Shown in pieces: positions 33,842 through 44,949 of a DNA stretch of 64,000 nt. Under the pieces are notes generated by a model that was not told where the DNA came from, ran no database searches, and was given only the letters and a program-made list of their open reading frames with translations. The translations under genes were made by a program, and so were the position numbers. Source of the stretch: Theodoxus fluviatilis (lineage: Eukaryota > Mollusca > Gastropoda > Cycloneritida > Neritidae); the NCBI GenBank assembly GCA_034096865.1, contig JAWQFJ010001241.1, positions 12,501 to 76,500 on the forward strand, given 5' to 3'. Position 1 is the first letter of the stretch, and every line of letters starts with the position of its first letter.

Positions 33842-33927
33842 CCCATCAACGTCAATAATCTTCTCGTATAAGCCATCGTTTTGCGAAAGTAGGAAAAGAT
33901 AACTCTGTTTGACTCGATCTGGATTAG

Positions 33928-35235
33928 GCTATTCCGTCAACTGATATGTGAGGGGGGGTGTTTTCGAGTTTATGACCTACATAGATCACTTTCTTTTCAA
34001 ACCTCGATTCTGAAAATTTGATACATTCAATCGGACCTAACTTCCAGTAAGTGTGCAAAATGTCAACGAAATCCGTCCAGCAGTTTTTGAGATATCAGCC
34101 TTTAACCTTTAGGGGACCGCCAATTTTCATCATTGCTTTACCCCAGAGCCACAAATTTTATTATGTGTGGTCAAATTCGACACCATGTTTACTTTAAAAT
34201 TCATCATTTATTACCTATTCAAGCTATAAAGTAGATTTTTGGAGGGTGAGTAGAAAAATGGATGGCCTACATGGTGCAATTAATGAAAATGCCATAGAAT
34301 GTTTTTTTCAGCTGCTAAAAAATCATGGAACACAGACAACAACAAAAAACAAATTCACTGTGTTTTCCTACACTGCTCTACTTATTCAAGATTACAACAG
34401 CTTTTGATGAAAATGCGAAAGTGCATAGATAGAGTCTCCAAGTAATGGAGATACATCTGAATATGTTTTAGGGTAAAACTAAAACAAAACAAAAAATCCT
34501 ACAATTATGCAAGGGAAGTCAGCCGAGTCATTTTCATCTGAATCGAGCTTCCGCTCCTCTCAATAGATCTACAGGCGACAACACATCGGTCGAAGCACTG
34601 TTTTCCTACACAGCTCTATTCAAGAATACAACAGCTTTTGATTACTTGGAAATACATCTGAAAATGTTTTAGGGTAAAACAAAACAAAAAATCCTACAAT
34701 TACTTACGCTAGGGAAGTCAGCCGAGTCATTTTCATTTGAATCAAGCGTCCGCTCCTCTCGAGATCTACAGACCACAACACATCGGGATGATCGGTCGAA
34801 GCACGTGCTTGCCCTCTATCTGAGTATCTCCCATCACATCAATGTCAGTAAAGCCTTTGAATTCATATTCTGAGAGTCAGAATTGAAAAATAACTCCACA
34901 AGCGTTTCAACTTTTTCGTCAGTCGCCCTACTGGCAAAGAAAAACTTCCGTTTACAAACGACGAAGACGCAACTTCGTGAAAAAATTCGCAGAAAATTTG
35001 CAGCACGTTCTCTTGCTCGCCAAAATGGCGGATCTCGTTGCCACGTAATCACTGCACGAGGCAGTGATATTTATAGAGCCATGTGACGCGAGGGTCGCGT
35101 CTGGCAGATAAACAAAGAGGGTCACTATCGGTCGGCGCACAGATACGCCGACGGCCCTCTAGTGAATGTAGCTGGTGGAGCATGAATGCGCCGACGGCCC
35201 TCTAAAGGTTAAGACAGGACTGACAGGCAGAAATA
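33928..35235 (+). repeat. Dispersed repeat R, copy 1, split by a piggyBac-like element
   Basis: The left part is 33928-34101 (TTCTGAAAATTTGATACATT, CCAGTAAGTGTGCAAAATGT, TTTTTGAGATATCAGCC) and the right part starts at 35213 (GACAGGACTGACAGGCAG). The same text is uninterrupted at 58735-58937. The piggyBac-like element lies exactly at a TTAA of the repeat. Confidence 0.75.
34106..35208. mobile_element. Non-autonomous piggyBac-like element, 1.1 kb
   Basis: Flanked by TTAA at 34102-34105 and 35209-35212; ends CCTTTAGGGGACCGCC and, reverse complemented, CCTTTAGAGGGCCGTC. The interior is homologous to the element at 27192-28282, including the duplicated CCTACACTGCTC region and the minus-strand start ATDEKVETLVELFFNSDS near 34840-34935. 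It carries no catalytic domain, so it would need a transposase from elsewhere. Confidence 0.8.
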
Positions 35236-35287
35236 CAGATAAAATTACGTCATGTTATTGATGACGTCACACATTTTGCATTTCGCC

Positions 35288-37881
35288 ATTCCGTCAATTG
35301 ACACTTTAGGGAGGTGCTTTCGAGTTTACGACCTTAAAAAACCACTTTCTCTTCAAACCTGGATTCTGAAACTTTTATACATTCAATCGGACCTAACTTC
35401 CAGTAAGTAGGTACCGGCAGTCAAAAATTAGATTTGTGCTTTTGTTTATGAAATGTGTTTTTATGAAAAGTGGTAACAAATACAAGAAAAACAACAAAAA
35501 AAGTAAGTGGCTAGCTTTATTAGTTCCCGAGATATTGCTCATCAAAGTCGCGACCCTGAGCGAAGGCCAAAATAAACAAAGATTTCAGCAATTTTACAAC
35601 TTTATCATTGTTTACACTAATACAGCACAGTTCAGATATTGACATATTCTTAAAATAGAAGTTGCTGCCAGTAAGAATCTGCAATAAGAAACATGCCTGC
35701 AGGAAGGGTAAAGCAGAGATATCATGCCAAAGTGGCTTCAAAATGACTTCAAAAGAGCATGAATATTGCCCAGGGGGGCATGTTTACAGGTCTGTAGTTC
35801 TCATAATAAGGGACACAGAGGCCTCAAAATCCATTTTCACTCCTCGATGTACATATATATTAAGCCTAATTTTATTTTAGCAATACACTTTAGTGGAAAA
35901 AAAGTTATAGGGCTTCACAATTGACAAAATCCTCAATTTCCACGACGGAAATCGGCAGTTTTTAACTAAATTTCACTTTAAAGACCAATATCTTCAGAAC
36001 TATGGCAGTCTGAGTATTCAAATTTGGCCTGTAGTTTATGGACACAATATGCAACAGACAAACATTCAAATTCAATACTTTAAGTTAGTAGTTAGAACTA
36101 AATGTACTTGTGAAAGTAAAAAAGTGCAAGTTTTTAGTGGTCGCACAGTGGGAAAAGTGAACTTAAAGACAATTATCTTCAAATCTATTCAAGGGTCAAC
36201 TTTCTAATTTGGTATGCAATTTATGCACAGACTAAGCAACTCTAAAACATTCACAATTCAATAGTCAGAAATTGTAAAACATAATTATGAAGAATTTATG
36301 CCCGTTTCAGTGGTAAAACTGGAAAACTTACCTTCACATGGAAATTGGAAAGCAGAAAAGACTCGAGAGTATTCAAATTTGGTCTACAGTTTATGTACAT
36401 ATCAAACAACTCAAAAAGAATCAGAATCAACACAAGATTCTATAGTTGTAACAATAGTCATAACAAAAATATGCAAAAAAAAGGGTCAACGTCAGTACAC
36501 TGAATTTCAGTACCAGAGCACAAACGGTTCATAATATGAATGCATATATGTACAAGTTACAACTACAATCTCCTGTTAATTGCCAGGGTGAGCAGCAAGG
36601 TAGTTTTTACAGTCACTGTACATCTCACTGAGATCAGCAGGGGGGAACTGAAAATAAAAAAAGAATGTATTAGCTGCGAGTTGCAACTACTGAACTAGCT
36701 GAGTTCTGTGGAAACAGACGACAGAAAGGCTTCGATTCACAACTTCCGGTTCAACCACTTGTGTTTGAAATCACGTTTTATGCATCTAAACTGTGAAAAA
36801 CAAACTGCATCAATACACAAATACCCTTAAAACGTTTTCCTCCATCAGCAGGTGCAATATTTTGACCAGTTGCTTTGACTTTAAAAAATCAGTGACTTCA
36901 ATACGAGGACAACTGGCGCATCAGATCTGCAATCGGTCTTTGTCAAAAATCGACTGAGAGTTCAACGTCATTTTCAAATATTTTCACGAAATAAAATCAA
37001 TAATCCGTCTACATAAACAACCATAAGATTCTTCTTTTTAAAATAAATGTTCACTTACCGAAATATCGTTCGATTTTCTGGAGAAATGACGAAGTGAAAC
37101 AGTCCGGTGGAGCGGAAGATTTTTCCGTGTCGACCACGTTGAGACATTCGAATTGAATGAGCGGCGCTTTGCGCGCATGCGCCGTAGATCTTAGTTTCGT
37201 ATGTCATTAAATCCGGCGATAAACGACCTTTCCGACGCTACCAGTAATGTCTAGGCCAGATTCAATAACTTTTATGGAAATCCTCTTCAAAGTTCAATGT
37301 TTTTTGAGCGATGTTTTTAATCGAAAATCTTACAAACTTCGCAGAATCATTGAAGAATAAAAATTATACGAAAATAAAGCTGAATCATTCCTCTTTCAGC
37401 CTCAAATCATTTGCATACCATGAATGAAACTTTTACACACGCGCAATGGAATTTTGCATGGTGACCCGATTCCGCCAACCACGCGAGACGGAAAACCAGT
37501 GGCAGCCAGCGCTGCGAACGATGCGCTTTCAGCATGTGGGATTGCTTTTCTAATTAATTTTTACACTTGCGTTCTTGCATTAAACTAATATTAATTAGCT
37601 GCAATCGATAGACGAAGATTCAAACTTTTTATTCCCATGTTTAATATTGCTTGAAAAACAAACAGAATGGAGAAATCTCTTCTGAAAAAAGGCCAAATTT
37701 CAAGCAATTTTGGCGTTTCCCGCATAGCTGTATAGAGGCTGCCGGTACCTACAGTAAGTGTGCAAAATGTCAAGGAAATCCGTCCATTAGTTTTTTAGAT
37801 ATCGGCCGTTAAGTCGGGACAGACAGACGGACACACAGACAGACAGACAAAGTCTGTAGGACCTCCAGTAAACCTGGAGGG
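35288..37881 (+). repeat. Dispersed repeat R, copy 2, split by the GTAGGTAC element
   Basis: The left part is 35288-35406 and the right part 37753-37881. It ends with the hairpin CCTCCAG-TAAAC-CTGGAGG (from about 37861), also seen at 58567-58597 and 58911-58937. A CAGACAGACGGACACACAG stretch precedes the hairpin. No ORF; the class is uncertain. Confidence 0.7.
35407..37752. mobile_element. Unclassified DNA element with GTAGGTACCGGCAG ends, copy 2
   Basis: Ends GTAGGTACCGGCAGTC and (reverse complement) GTAGGTACCGGCAGCC are flanked by the exact 5-bp duplication AGTAA (35402-35406, 37753-37757). The uninterrupted R copies at 34044 and 58813 read CCAGTAAGTGTGC, with AGTAA only once, so the duplication is proven by an empty site. 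The interior is AT-rich, with several phrases of the type CAATATCTTCAGAACTATGG, and near the right end a GGCGCTTTGCGCGCATGCGC stretch. No transposase is found. Confidence 0.85.
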
Positions 37882-38084
37882 ATAAAGGACCTATTTATGG
37901 ATAACCACTCGACAGATGATTGCACTTTACATGTCAGTGCTTGGGTTTGCACGGGATTTAGAGGCTCATATTGTGTGAGCCCTTGCGCTTGATTACACTA
38001 TTGGATTTGCCCCAGGAGAGGGATGTGGGAAAGAGTGAATATTCGGGGGGAAATGAAATGTAAAAATAGTGCACAAAGGCAATA

Positions 38085-38252
38085 CAGTAGTCGCCGCTTA
38101 TTAAAAACACATTGGGACCGAACAATAGTGTTTTTAATAAGCGGCGTTTTTATTAACCGTTTGCGTGTTGAACATGTCCATCAGTAACGATGTAAATCCG
38201 GACCGGACAAACTGTTTTTATTAACCGCGTGTTTTATAAGCGGCGACTACTG
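38085..38252. mobile_element. pogo/Tigger-type MITE, 168 bp
   Basis: Inverted ends CAGTAGTCGCCGCTTATTAA and TTATAAGCGGCGACTACTG with TA on both sides (38083-38084, 38253-38254). The GCGGC..TTATTAA words recur internally. TA duplication and CAGTAGTC ends are typical of pogo-like Tc1/mariner MITEs. Confidence 0.85.
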
Positions 38253-38787
38253 TATTTGCCAGATTTTGTCCAAAATATCACATTTGCCGCAGTCAGTAAA
38301 GTGATGGGGTCCTGTTTTGAGCATTAGTGCTCTCAGACAGGTGCAGTGGCCTGCCAGCTTCACTGCCTGCTTCACTGCCTTCCTGCACCCCTCTCCTCAG
38401 ATGGGTCCACTGATGTGGCCCATTATTGGAACCCATTCTGAAAAGTTGCAAAAGTCGTGTGACCTCAAACTTTTTATGCTTTTGTCCCTGTGGATTCTGA
38501 AAACCAGCACGTGAAGCACAATAGCCCACTTAAGAGTAGCTTGAGCTAGATGACTCTTACTGTATATCAAAATTGTTTAATGACGGAAATAACTAGGCTA
38601 CGCCATGCTAGTGCCCTCTTAGAGTTTCTCTGTGTGGTGAATAGTTGGCAGCAGCTGATATTAGCAGTGATGTGTTGTATGGGGTCAGGTCTACAGCCTT
38701 TGATGGCTGGGGAGTAGAGCATCACTTGCTGCTGCAGTTCAGGAATTGGCATTGGTACCACTGATGATCATCAGTCCACTGAAGTTT

Positions 38788-39213
38788 TTATGCAGTATTT
38801 GCATAGAGGCACCACCAATTACCATCCCTGGAGATGCTACATCTGTAAAGCAGTGATGTGTAGGTCTTAAGATGCTGTTTTCTTTCCATGAGACAGTTGC
38901 AGAGGCATCCTACTATCATATTTCCCAGCCTTGATGCCTTCTCTTGGATGATATTAGATGATAGCTGTTTTGATGGCATTCTGATTGGCCCAGTAATTGT
39001 GTTTAGCTTAGGATTTTTAGTAGTAGCACTGAGTTTAGATGGGTGACCAGAATAGGATTTTCTGAGGTTGTCCCCTGATGCAATGCTTGAGTTATGAAAA
39101 ATTTTCATGTCTTCAATATCTTTCTTCACTGAGAATCTGGCCTCTGTGAAAGCCTGATGCAATTGCATTTTGTCATCCTGAGCATATATTTTACAGAATG
39201 CTGTGACAGTCAA
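38788..39213 (-). CDS. Unrecognised 141-codon ORF
   Basis: The minus-strand frame begins MTVTAFCKIYAQDDKM and includes LHQAFTEARFSVKKDIEDMK, DNLRKSYSGHPSKLSATT and GNMIVGCLCNCLMERKQH. Another protein-like frame follows downstream at 38567-38761, as if the reading frame shifted. It looks like a decayed coding sequence, perhaps a processed pseudogene inside G3BP intron 2, but no family is recognised. Confidence 0.3.
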   Translation of the reverse strand: MTVTAFCKIYAQDDKMQLHQAFTEARFSVKKDIEDMKIFHNSSIASGDNLRKSYSGHPSKLSATTKNPKLNTITGPIRMPSKQLSSNIIQEKASRLGNMIVGCLCNCLMERKQHLKTYTSLLYRCSISRDGNWWCLYANTA

Positions 39214-39997
39214 GGTCGTGGATATTCAGAGACTCTTTGGCTGTGATTGCAGCAGAATGTTATGTATGACATAACTGTTATATAGTAAATGGAGGACCTG
39301 ATATTTTTTTGTACGAAAGCGAGATAGACTGGAATAAAATTCACAAGAAATTCAGGGAACATGTTCAGTCCTGTACACTTCAGTATTTACATATGTGACC
39401 AGCCACGACAAAACCAGTGCTAAGTCGATTTTTGGACAAAACAGGGTTTTAATATTTTTGAATTCTGCATTCATTTCTGTTTGTTTTGATATAAGAATGA
39501 ACAGTGTGAGTTAATTAGAATAGGAGTTACAGGCATTTCAAGTTGAGTACTGAAGCAGCGGTCATTTTGAAAAAACGGTCTCAGAAGATTTACCCTCTTT
39601 AGACATTAAACACCTTAGCAACGGTATTTCAAACTCCGTTTCCAAAAATTGCTGACCTAATCTTTCTTCGACATCCACAGAGCAGGAACGCCTAGAGAGC
39701 GGCCTTTCTAACGGTATATAGCATGAAGGGGTTCTGCAAGGGTTTAGGTGTGTTTATTGCAGATAAAATGAGGCAATTTACGCTAATTACAGGGAGCTTT
39801 TGAAACAATACATAACACAAAAGTCTTTATTTTAACATCAAAATATAATTCTTCAACATGTTGCCTTTACTGGCATGATAGTTTAACCCTTACACTTCTG
39901 TAACTATTTTCAACTTTTGTGAAAATATTGGTGAGTTCAGGAGAAAAAATATGAAAAAACAACCAGAACACTGAAGTGTATAAAACTATACATTTTT

Positions 39998-40861
39998 GAC
40001 TCACATGCGAAGCAAAAGTGAGTCTATGTACTGAGCCGTGTCGTCCGTCCGTCCGTCCGTCCGGGCGTCCGTCCGTCCGGGCGTCCGTAAAAAACTTAAA
40101 CGTTGGATTTTTCTCGGAGACTATTAAGTCTATCAACACCAAATGTGGCATGATGGTGTATGATGACAAGGCCTCAAAAAACATACATAGTGACTTGACC
40201 TTGCTTCAAGGTCAAGGTCACAGGAGCCATAAATGTGGTCTCAAAAACAGTCATTTTTCACATTTTCCCAATTTTCTCCCACGTTATTGAGAATGGCGAC
40301 CTTAGCTACAAGTGGTATATAGGTCAAAGCAAGCCCTATCTTTTGATACCAGTTTGGTTGACCTTGCTTCAAGGTCAAGGTCACAGGAGCTCTTCAAAGT
40401 TGGATTGTATACATATTTTGAAGTGACCTTGACCCTGAACTATGGAAGATAACTGTTTCAAACTTAATAATTAGGTGGGGCACATGTTATACTTTCATCA
40501 TGAGACACATTTGGTCACATATCATCAAGGTCAAGGTCATTTTGACCCTTATGAAATGTGACCAAAATGGGGTAGTGAACCACTAAAAGTGACTATATCT
40601 CATGGTAGAAAGTGCCAATAAGCACCATTGTGCTTCCTATGTCTTGAATTAACAGCTTTGTGTTGCATGACCTTGGATGACCTTGACCTTGGGTCAAGGT
40701 CACATGTATTTTGGTAGGAAAAATGTGTAAAGCATTTCTTTGTGTATGATGTCATTGGTAGGTTTAGTTGTTTGACCTTGACCTTGAAGGTCACCTGAAG
40801 GTCAAGGTCATATAAAGGTCAAGGTCAAGCATGTGAGTCGTATGGGCTTTGCCCTTCTTGT
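39998..40861 (+). mobile_element. AGGTCA-rich dispersed element, copy 6
   Basis: Full-length copy, nearly identical to copy 2 apart from microsatellite length and scattered substitutions, inserted 100 bases inside the left end of the piggyBac-like element. Confidence 0.85.
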
Positions 40862-41987
40862 ATTAAAGTAAAATGAACAGGGCAGATACTGAATACAAAA
40901 TGAACTTTTTCTGGACAAGCTCATTTGCATACACGGGCAGTAACTCTAAATTTTTCTAGATTTTTTGGTGAAAATTTAAGGATAAAAAACAGCAAAAATA
41001 ATAAAACTACATATAACAACATGAATCTTTCCAGAAATGACTTCTGATATATCAGGCACACTTTGGGAGTCTATTTGAGCAGAAAAGTCACACCTGAAAC
41101 AAAAAGAAAAATTATAAGCCAAGCATGTGTATTTCCGCATTTTTGGGTCTTATCGGGTACATCTGGGAAAAAATTTCCCAACTACTTACAATGCAGCAAA
41201 GTAGGCAAAACTGTACAGTCTATGGTAGGAACAAGGACAAGGTACACATTGGACACAAAATCAACTTTTCCTAAACAACCTCATTTGCATACAAGGGCAG
41301 TAACTCAAAATTTGCCATGTGTTTAGGGGGGCAAACACAAAGAAACATCATAAGTAACTATTCAAAAACTACAAATGATGTCTTGTAATTTTCCAGAAAT
41401 GACTTCTGACACATCAGGCACGCTTTGGATGTCTATTTGAGCAGAAAAGACACACCTGAGACACAGAAAAATTCTAAGCCAAGCATGTGTATTTCCGCAT
41501 TTTTGGGTCTTATCAGGTACATCTGGGGGAAAAAAATCCCAACTGCTTACAATGCAGCAAAGTAGGCAAAACTGTACAGTCTATGGTAGGAAAAAGGACT
41601 GGGTACACATTGAACACAAAATCAACTTTTCCTAAACAAGCTCATTTGCATGCAATGATTGAAAAAATGTATCCTGAAAATTGAAGAAAAATTTAGTAAT
41701 GATACTAAAACCTACAAATTACACTCAGAAAATTCCCAGGAATAAATTCTGACATATCAGACAAGCTTTGAGAACCCATCTGAGCAAGAAAAAAAAACAA
41801 TCAAGACTAGTGAGCAATATTTGAGATACAACTTTACATATGAAAATTCAGCACACTGACCCTCCCCTGTACTTCTTGATCGGGTTCCTGCCCTTCTCTT
41901 TTATCTTATCAGGTACATCTGGGGGAAAAATTTCCCAACTACTTACAATGCAGCAAAGTAGGCAAAACTGTACAGTCTATGGTAGGA

Positions 41988-42804
41988 ACAAGAAGGGCAA
42001 AGCCCATACCACTCACATGCTTGACCTTTATATGACCTTGACCTTCAAGGTCAAGGTCAAACAACTAAACCTACCAATGACATCATACACTAAGAAATGC
42101 TTTACACATTTTTCCTACCAAAATACATGTGACCTTGACCCAAGGTCAAGGTCATGCAACACAAAGCTGTTAATTTAAGACATAGGAAGCACAATGGTGC
42201 TTATTGGCACTTTCTACCATGAGATATGGTCACTTTTAGTGGTTCACTACCCCATTTTGGTCACATTTCATAAGGGTCAAAGTGACCTTGACCTTGATGA
42301 TATGTGACCAAACGTGTCTCATGATGAAAGCATAACATGTGCCCCACAAAATTTTTAAACTTGAAACAGTTATCTTCCATAGTTCAGGGTCAAGGTCACT
42401 TCAAAATATGTATACAATCCAACTTTGAAGAGCTCCTGTGACCTTGACCTTGAAGCAAGGTCAACCGAACTGGTATCAATAGATAGGGCTTGCTTTGACC
42501 TATATACCACTTGTAGCTAAGGTCGCCATTCTCAATAACGTGGGAGAAAATTGGGAAAATGTGAAAAATGACTGTTTTTGAGACCACATTTATGGCTCCT
42601 GTGACCTTGACCTTGAAGCAAGGTCAAGTCACCATGTATGGTTTTAGAGGCCTTGTCATCATACACCATCATGCCACATTTGGTGTTGATAGACTTAATA
42701 GTCTCCTAGAAAAATCCAACGTTTAAGTTTTTTACGCCCGGACGGACGGACGGACGGACGACACGGGTGAGTACATAGACTCACTTTTGCTTCGCATGTG
42801 AGTC
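41988..42804 (-). mobile_element. AGGTCA-rich dispersed element, copy 7
   Basis: Inverted copy running from ACAAGAAGGGCAAAGCCC to CGCATGTGAGTC. It interrupts the 360-base tandem repeat: the uninterrupted unit reads GGTAGGAAAAAGGACTGGGT (41586), here split after GGTAGGA, with AAAAAGGAC on the far side. This is direct evidence for insertion into an A/T homopolymer. Confidence 0.85.
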
Positions 42805-42864
42805 AAAAAGGACAGGGTACACATTGAACACAAAATCAACTTTTCCTAAACAAGCTCATTTGCA

Positions 42865-42970
42865 CAGACCTGCCAAATGCTACGCTTCCGACATGCTTGC
42901 TACGCTGCTACGCTTGTCCATAAAAACTACGCTTTTCCCGCGTGCTTGAACTTTTGACCGCTATGGAGAA

Positions 42971-43011
<41 letters not shown>

Positions 43012-43226
43012 CTTTCACGCCACCGGGTCAGCTTATCGAGCCGCCTTCACAGCCTTATCTCTCTTTCCCCCCCCCCCCCCCCCCCCGCTTTCACGCCACC
43101 GGGTCAGCTATCACGTCCAACCTCACAGCTTTATCTCTCCCCACCCCCGCTACGCCTATTCCTTCAATGCTACTCCAAATAGCTCTGGATGCTACTCTTT
43201 GGCATGATGGTGGGTTGGCAGGTCTG
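42865..43226. mobile_element. hAT-like element with 6-bp target duplication (CTACGC subfamily)
   Basis: Ends CAGACCTGCCAAATGC and GGTTGGCAGGTCTG with the exact duplication TTTGCA (42859-42864, 43227-43232). The word GCTACGC or ACTACGC is repeated near the left end and once near the right end. Long C-runs (42966-43010, 43066-43086). The phrase TGCTACTCCAAATAGCTCTG near the right end is shared with the element at 31527, so the two are sister subfamilies. Confidence 0.85.
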
Positions 43227-43449
43227 TTTGCATAAGGTGCAATGAATTTTAAAATGTATCCTGAAAATTGATGAAAATTTTTGTAATGATACTAAACCTA
43301 CAAATTACACTCAGAAAATTCCCAGGAATAAATTCTGACATATCAGACAAGCTTTGAGAACCCATCTGAGCAAGAAAAAAACACAATCAAGACTAGTGAG
43401 CAATATTTGAGATACAACTTTACATATGAAAATTCAGCACACTGACCCT

Positions 43450-44153
43450 CTCCTGTACTGCTTGATCGGGTTCCTGCCCTTCCCTTTTATTATAATCTCA
43501 TCAACAGAAGTGTTCTGGTCTATGTAGAACTTCTCCTGAAATGCTCTCAGGAGTAGGTGGAAGAGAGGCCTCACCTTCCACAGCTTGTCATAATGTGGGT
43601 CTCCAGGTCTTGGAGCTTCATTGTCTGCCAGGTGCAGATTGCTCCATAGCTGCCATCATCTTCGCCACGTGAATCTTGCAGTGAACTCCGGTACACGTAG
43701 CACCCAGTGGGTGGAAAAATAATGGTTCATCTCTGGCAGGCGATGGATCCCCATGAAAAACAGCATGCCGATGAAAGCTCTCATTTCCACTGGGCTTGTG
43801 TCATAGTCCCATTCAGCACGCTTCTGTCGAGCATACAAATTAGTTTGCTCAACGAGAAGATCGGTGGCATCTTGAGGGAACACTAGATCAAAAAAGTCCA
43901 CTGGGAGAGCATCCAGAGGGGGGAATTCGGTGGGTGCGTGCTTCCCTTCGTACACGTGGTCTTCTTTCGAGATGTGCACATCGAATGTCTGATCGAATGC
44001 ACCGAGTCGCGGGGAATCTCGACGAAATCTTCCACGTCGAGAACTAACACGTTGACGAGTTCGACCACGCCCACTCGAGGTGCTGGGTTGAGCATCCTCA
44101 TCGGATCTGTCAGTCTCAGAGTCCCACTCCGACGAATCATCTTCTTCACTCAA
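43450..44153 (-). pseudogene. piggyBac transposase, truncated and frameshifted
   Basis: Minus-strand frame 1 (44153-43656) has an acidic start (MSEEDDSSEWDSETDRSDED), a basic RGRTRQRVSSRRGRFRR patch and then the piggyBac core. In the core, DLLVEQTNLYARQKRAEWDY and EMRAFIGMLFFMGIHRLPEM are typical of the family. After a frame shift near 43652 it continues NLHLADNEAPRPGDPHYDKL, WKVRPLFHLLLRAF and NTSVDEIIIKGKGRN, which includes the SVDE segment holding the first catalytic aspartate. The remaining catalytic residues and the C-terminal cysteine-rich finger are absent, replaced by tandem repeats. Confidence 0.85.
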
Positions 44154-44639
44154 GTCGAGATTTCCTTCTTCATCGCTACGGTACTTCCATCCTCGCTAGC
44201 TTCACCATCTCCCGGGATTTCGTACTAAAAACGATTCATATCATCCCTATTCATGACTCATGTGCCGCGAAAGAGTCATGCACAGAAAGTCACATTGCAC
44301 AACGACAAAAAACACCAGAAATACCGATCGAAAACTTTGCCGAAATGTAAACAGAGCTGATCGCCATTTGCACTGACGCGTCACTGATCACGTGATAGCA
44401 AGTCATGTGACCTCGTACTTGGTTGCTGATAATAGCTTCACAGCAAAGGGAACGACCCTCGGACCGCGGCTATATCCGCGCTCGGAAGTGTAAGGGTTAA
44501 ACCATGTAGAATCTATTTTTATCAAAAAGTGAAAATCACCCAGAGTGACCCTCCCTGCCTTTTTTCAGTCGTAGCGCAAAATAGTGCCGCGCGACTTAGC
44601 ACTGGTTTTGTCGTGGCTGGTCACATATGTTGAAAGAGC

Positions 44640-44790
44640 TGGTTGTGTCTCCCTATGCGATTCATGAAAGGCAAATAACTAGAGACATCATGACTTGTCT
44701 TGCATTTTCTATAAACAGTTTTTGATTTTGTTATTAATGGCCTTATATAGCCTACAAAGGGTCCATAGACTAAAATTTAATCAATGCATT
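44640..44790 (+). repeat. SINE-like repeat S, copy 2
   Basis: TGTCTCCCTATGCGATTC, CAAATAACTAGAGACATC and TGGCCTTATATAGCCTAC match copies at 28425 and 62800, without the CATC tail. It lies just upstream of G3BP exon 3. Confidence 0.6.
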
Positions 44791-44847
44791 TATTGCATTA
44801 TTTGTTTGTTAGGCCATGTCAGCTGCAGTTTCCACGTTTATTTGCAG

Positions 44848-44949
44848 GCAATCCACCAGAAGATAACCCAGTTGGACTTCCAAGATTGCCATGCCAAGAT
44901 CCGCCAGGTGGACAGCCAGGCCACTGTGCAGGATGCTGTGGTTGTGCAG
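44848..44949 (+). CDS. G3BP: G3BP homologue, coding exon 3
   Basis: Acceptor TTATTTGCAG, donor GTAGGA, 102 bases, phase 0 on both sides. It encodes AIHQKITQLDFQDCHAKIRQ and VDSQATVQDAVVVQ, the central NTF2-like strands (human counterpart KIRHVDAHATLNDGVVVQV). Preceded by a 13.7 kb intron full of transposons. Confidence 0.95.

Larger units (their letters stand above)
40862..43490. repeat. About 360-base tandem repeat inside the piggyBac-like element
   Basis: The landmark TCATTTGCAT recurs at 40921, 41281 and 41642 (spacing 360-361). It occurs again, partly disrupted, near 42858 and 43229 on either side of a hAT-like insertion. Two diverged unit types alternate. The segment with GATCGGGTTCCTGCCCTT near 41879 and 43464 includes the tail of the transposase remnant, so part of the coding region was captured in the amplification. 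Confidence 0.8.
39897..44496 (-). mobile_element. piggyBac-like element, 4.6 kb with nested insertions
   Basis: TTAA at 39893-39896 and 44497-44500; perfect 12-base ends CCCTTACACTTC and GAAGTGTAAGGG. The minus-strand transposase remnant is at the right end. The rest is about 360-base tandem repeats plus two dispersed elements and one hAT-like element. Net size without them is about 2.5 kb. Confidence 0.85.
39389..44630. mobile_element. DNA element with perfect 39-base inverted ends, filled with nested insertions
   Basis: The left end ACATATGTGACCAGCC... at 39389-39427 and its exact reverse complement at 44592-44630 match over 39 bases. Without the piggyBac-like insertion at 39897-44496 the element is only about 640 bases. 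It carries no ORF of its own. The ends resemble those at 59455 and 61226 (TATATGTGACC, AAACCAGT, TTAAG). The flanks are palindromic (ACATAT/ATATGT), so the target duplication cannot be fixed; TA is possible. Confidence 0.75.
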
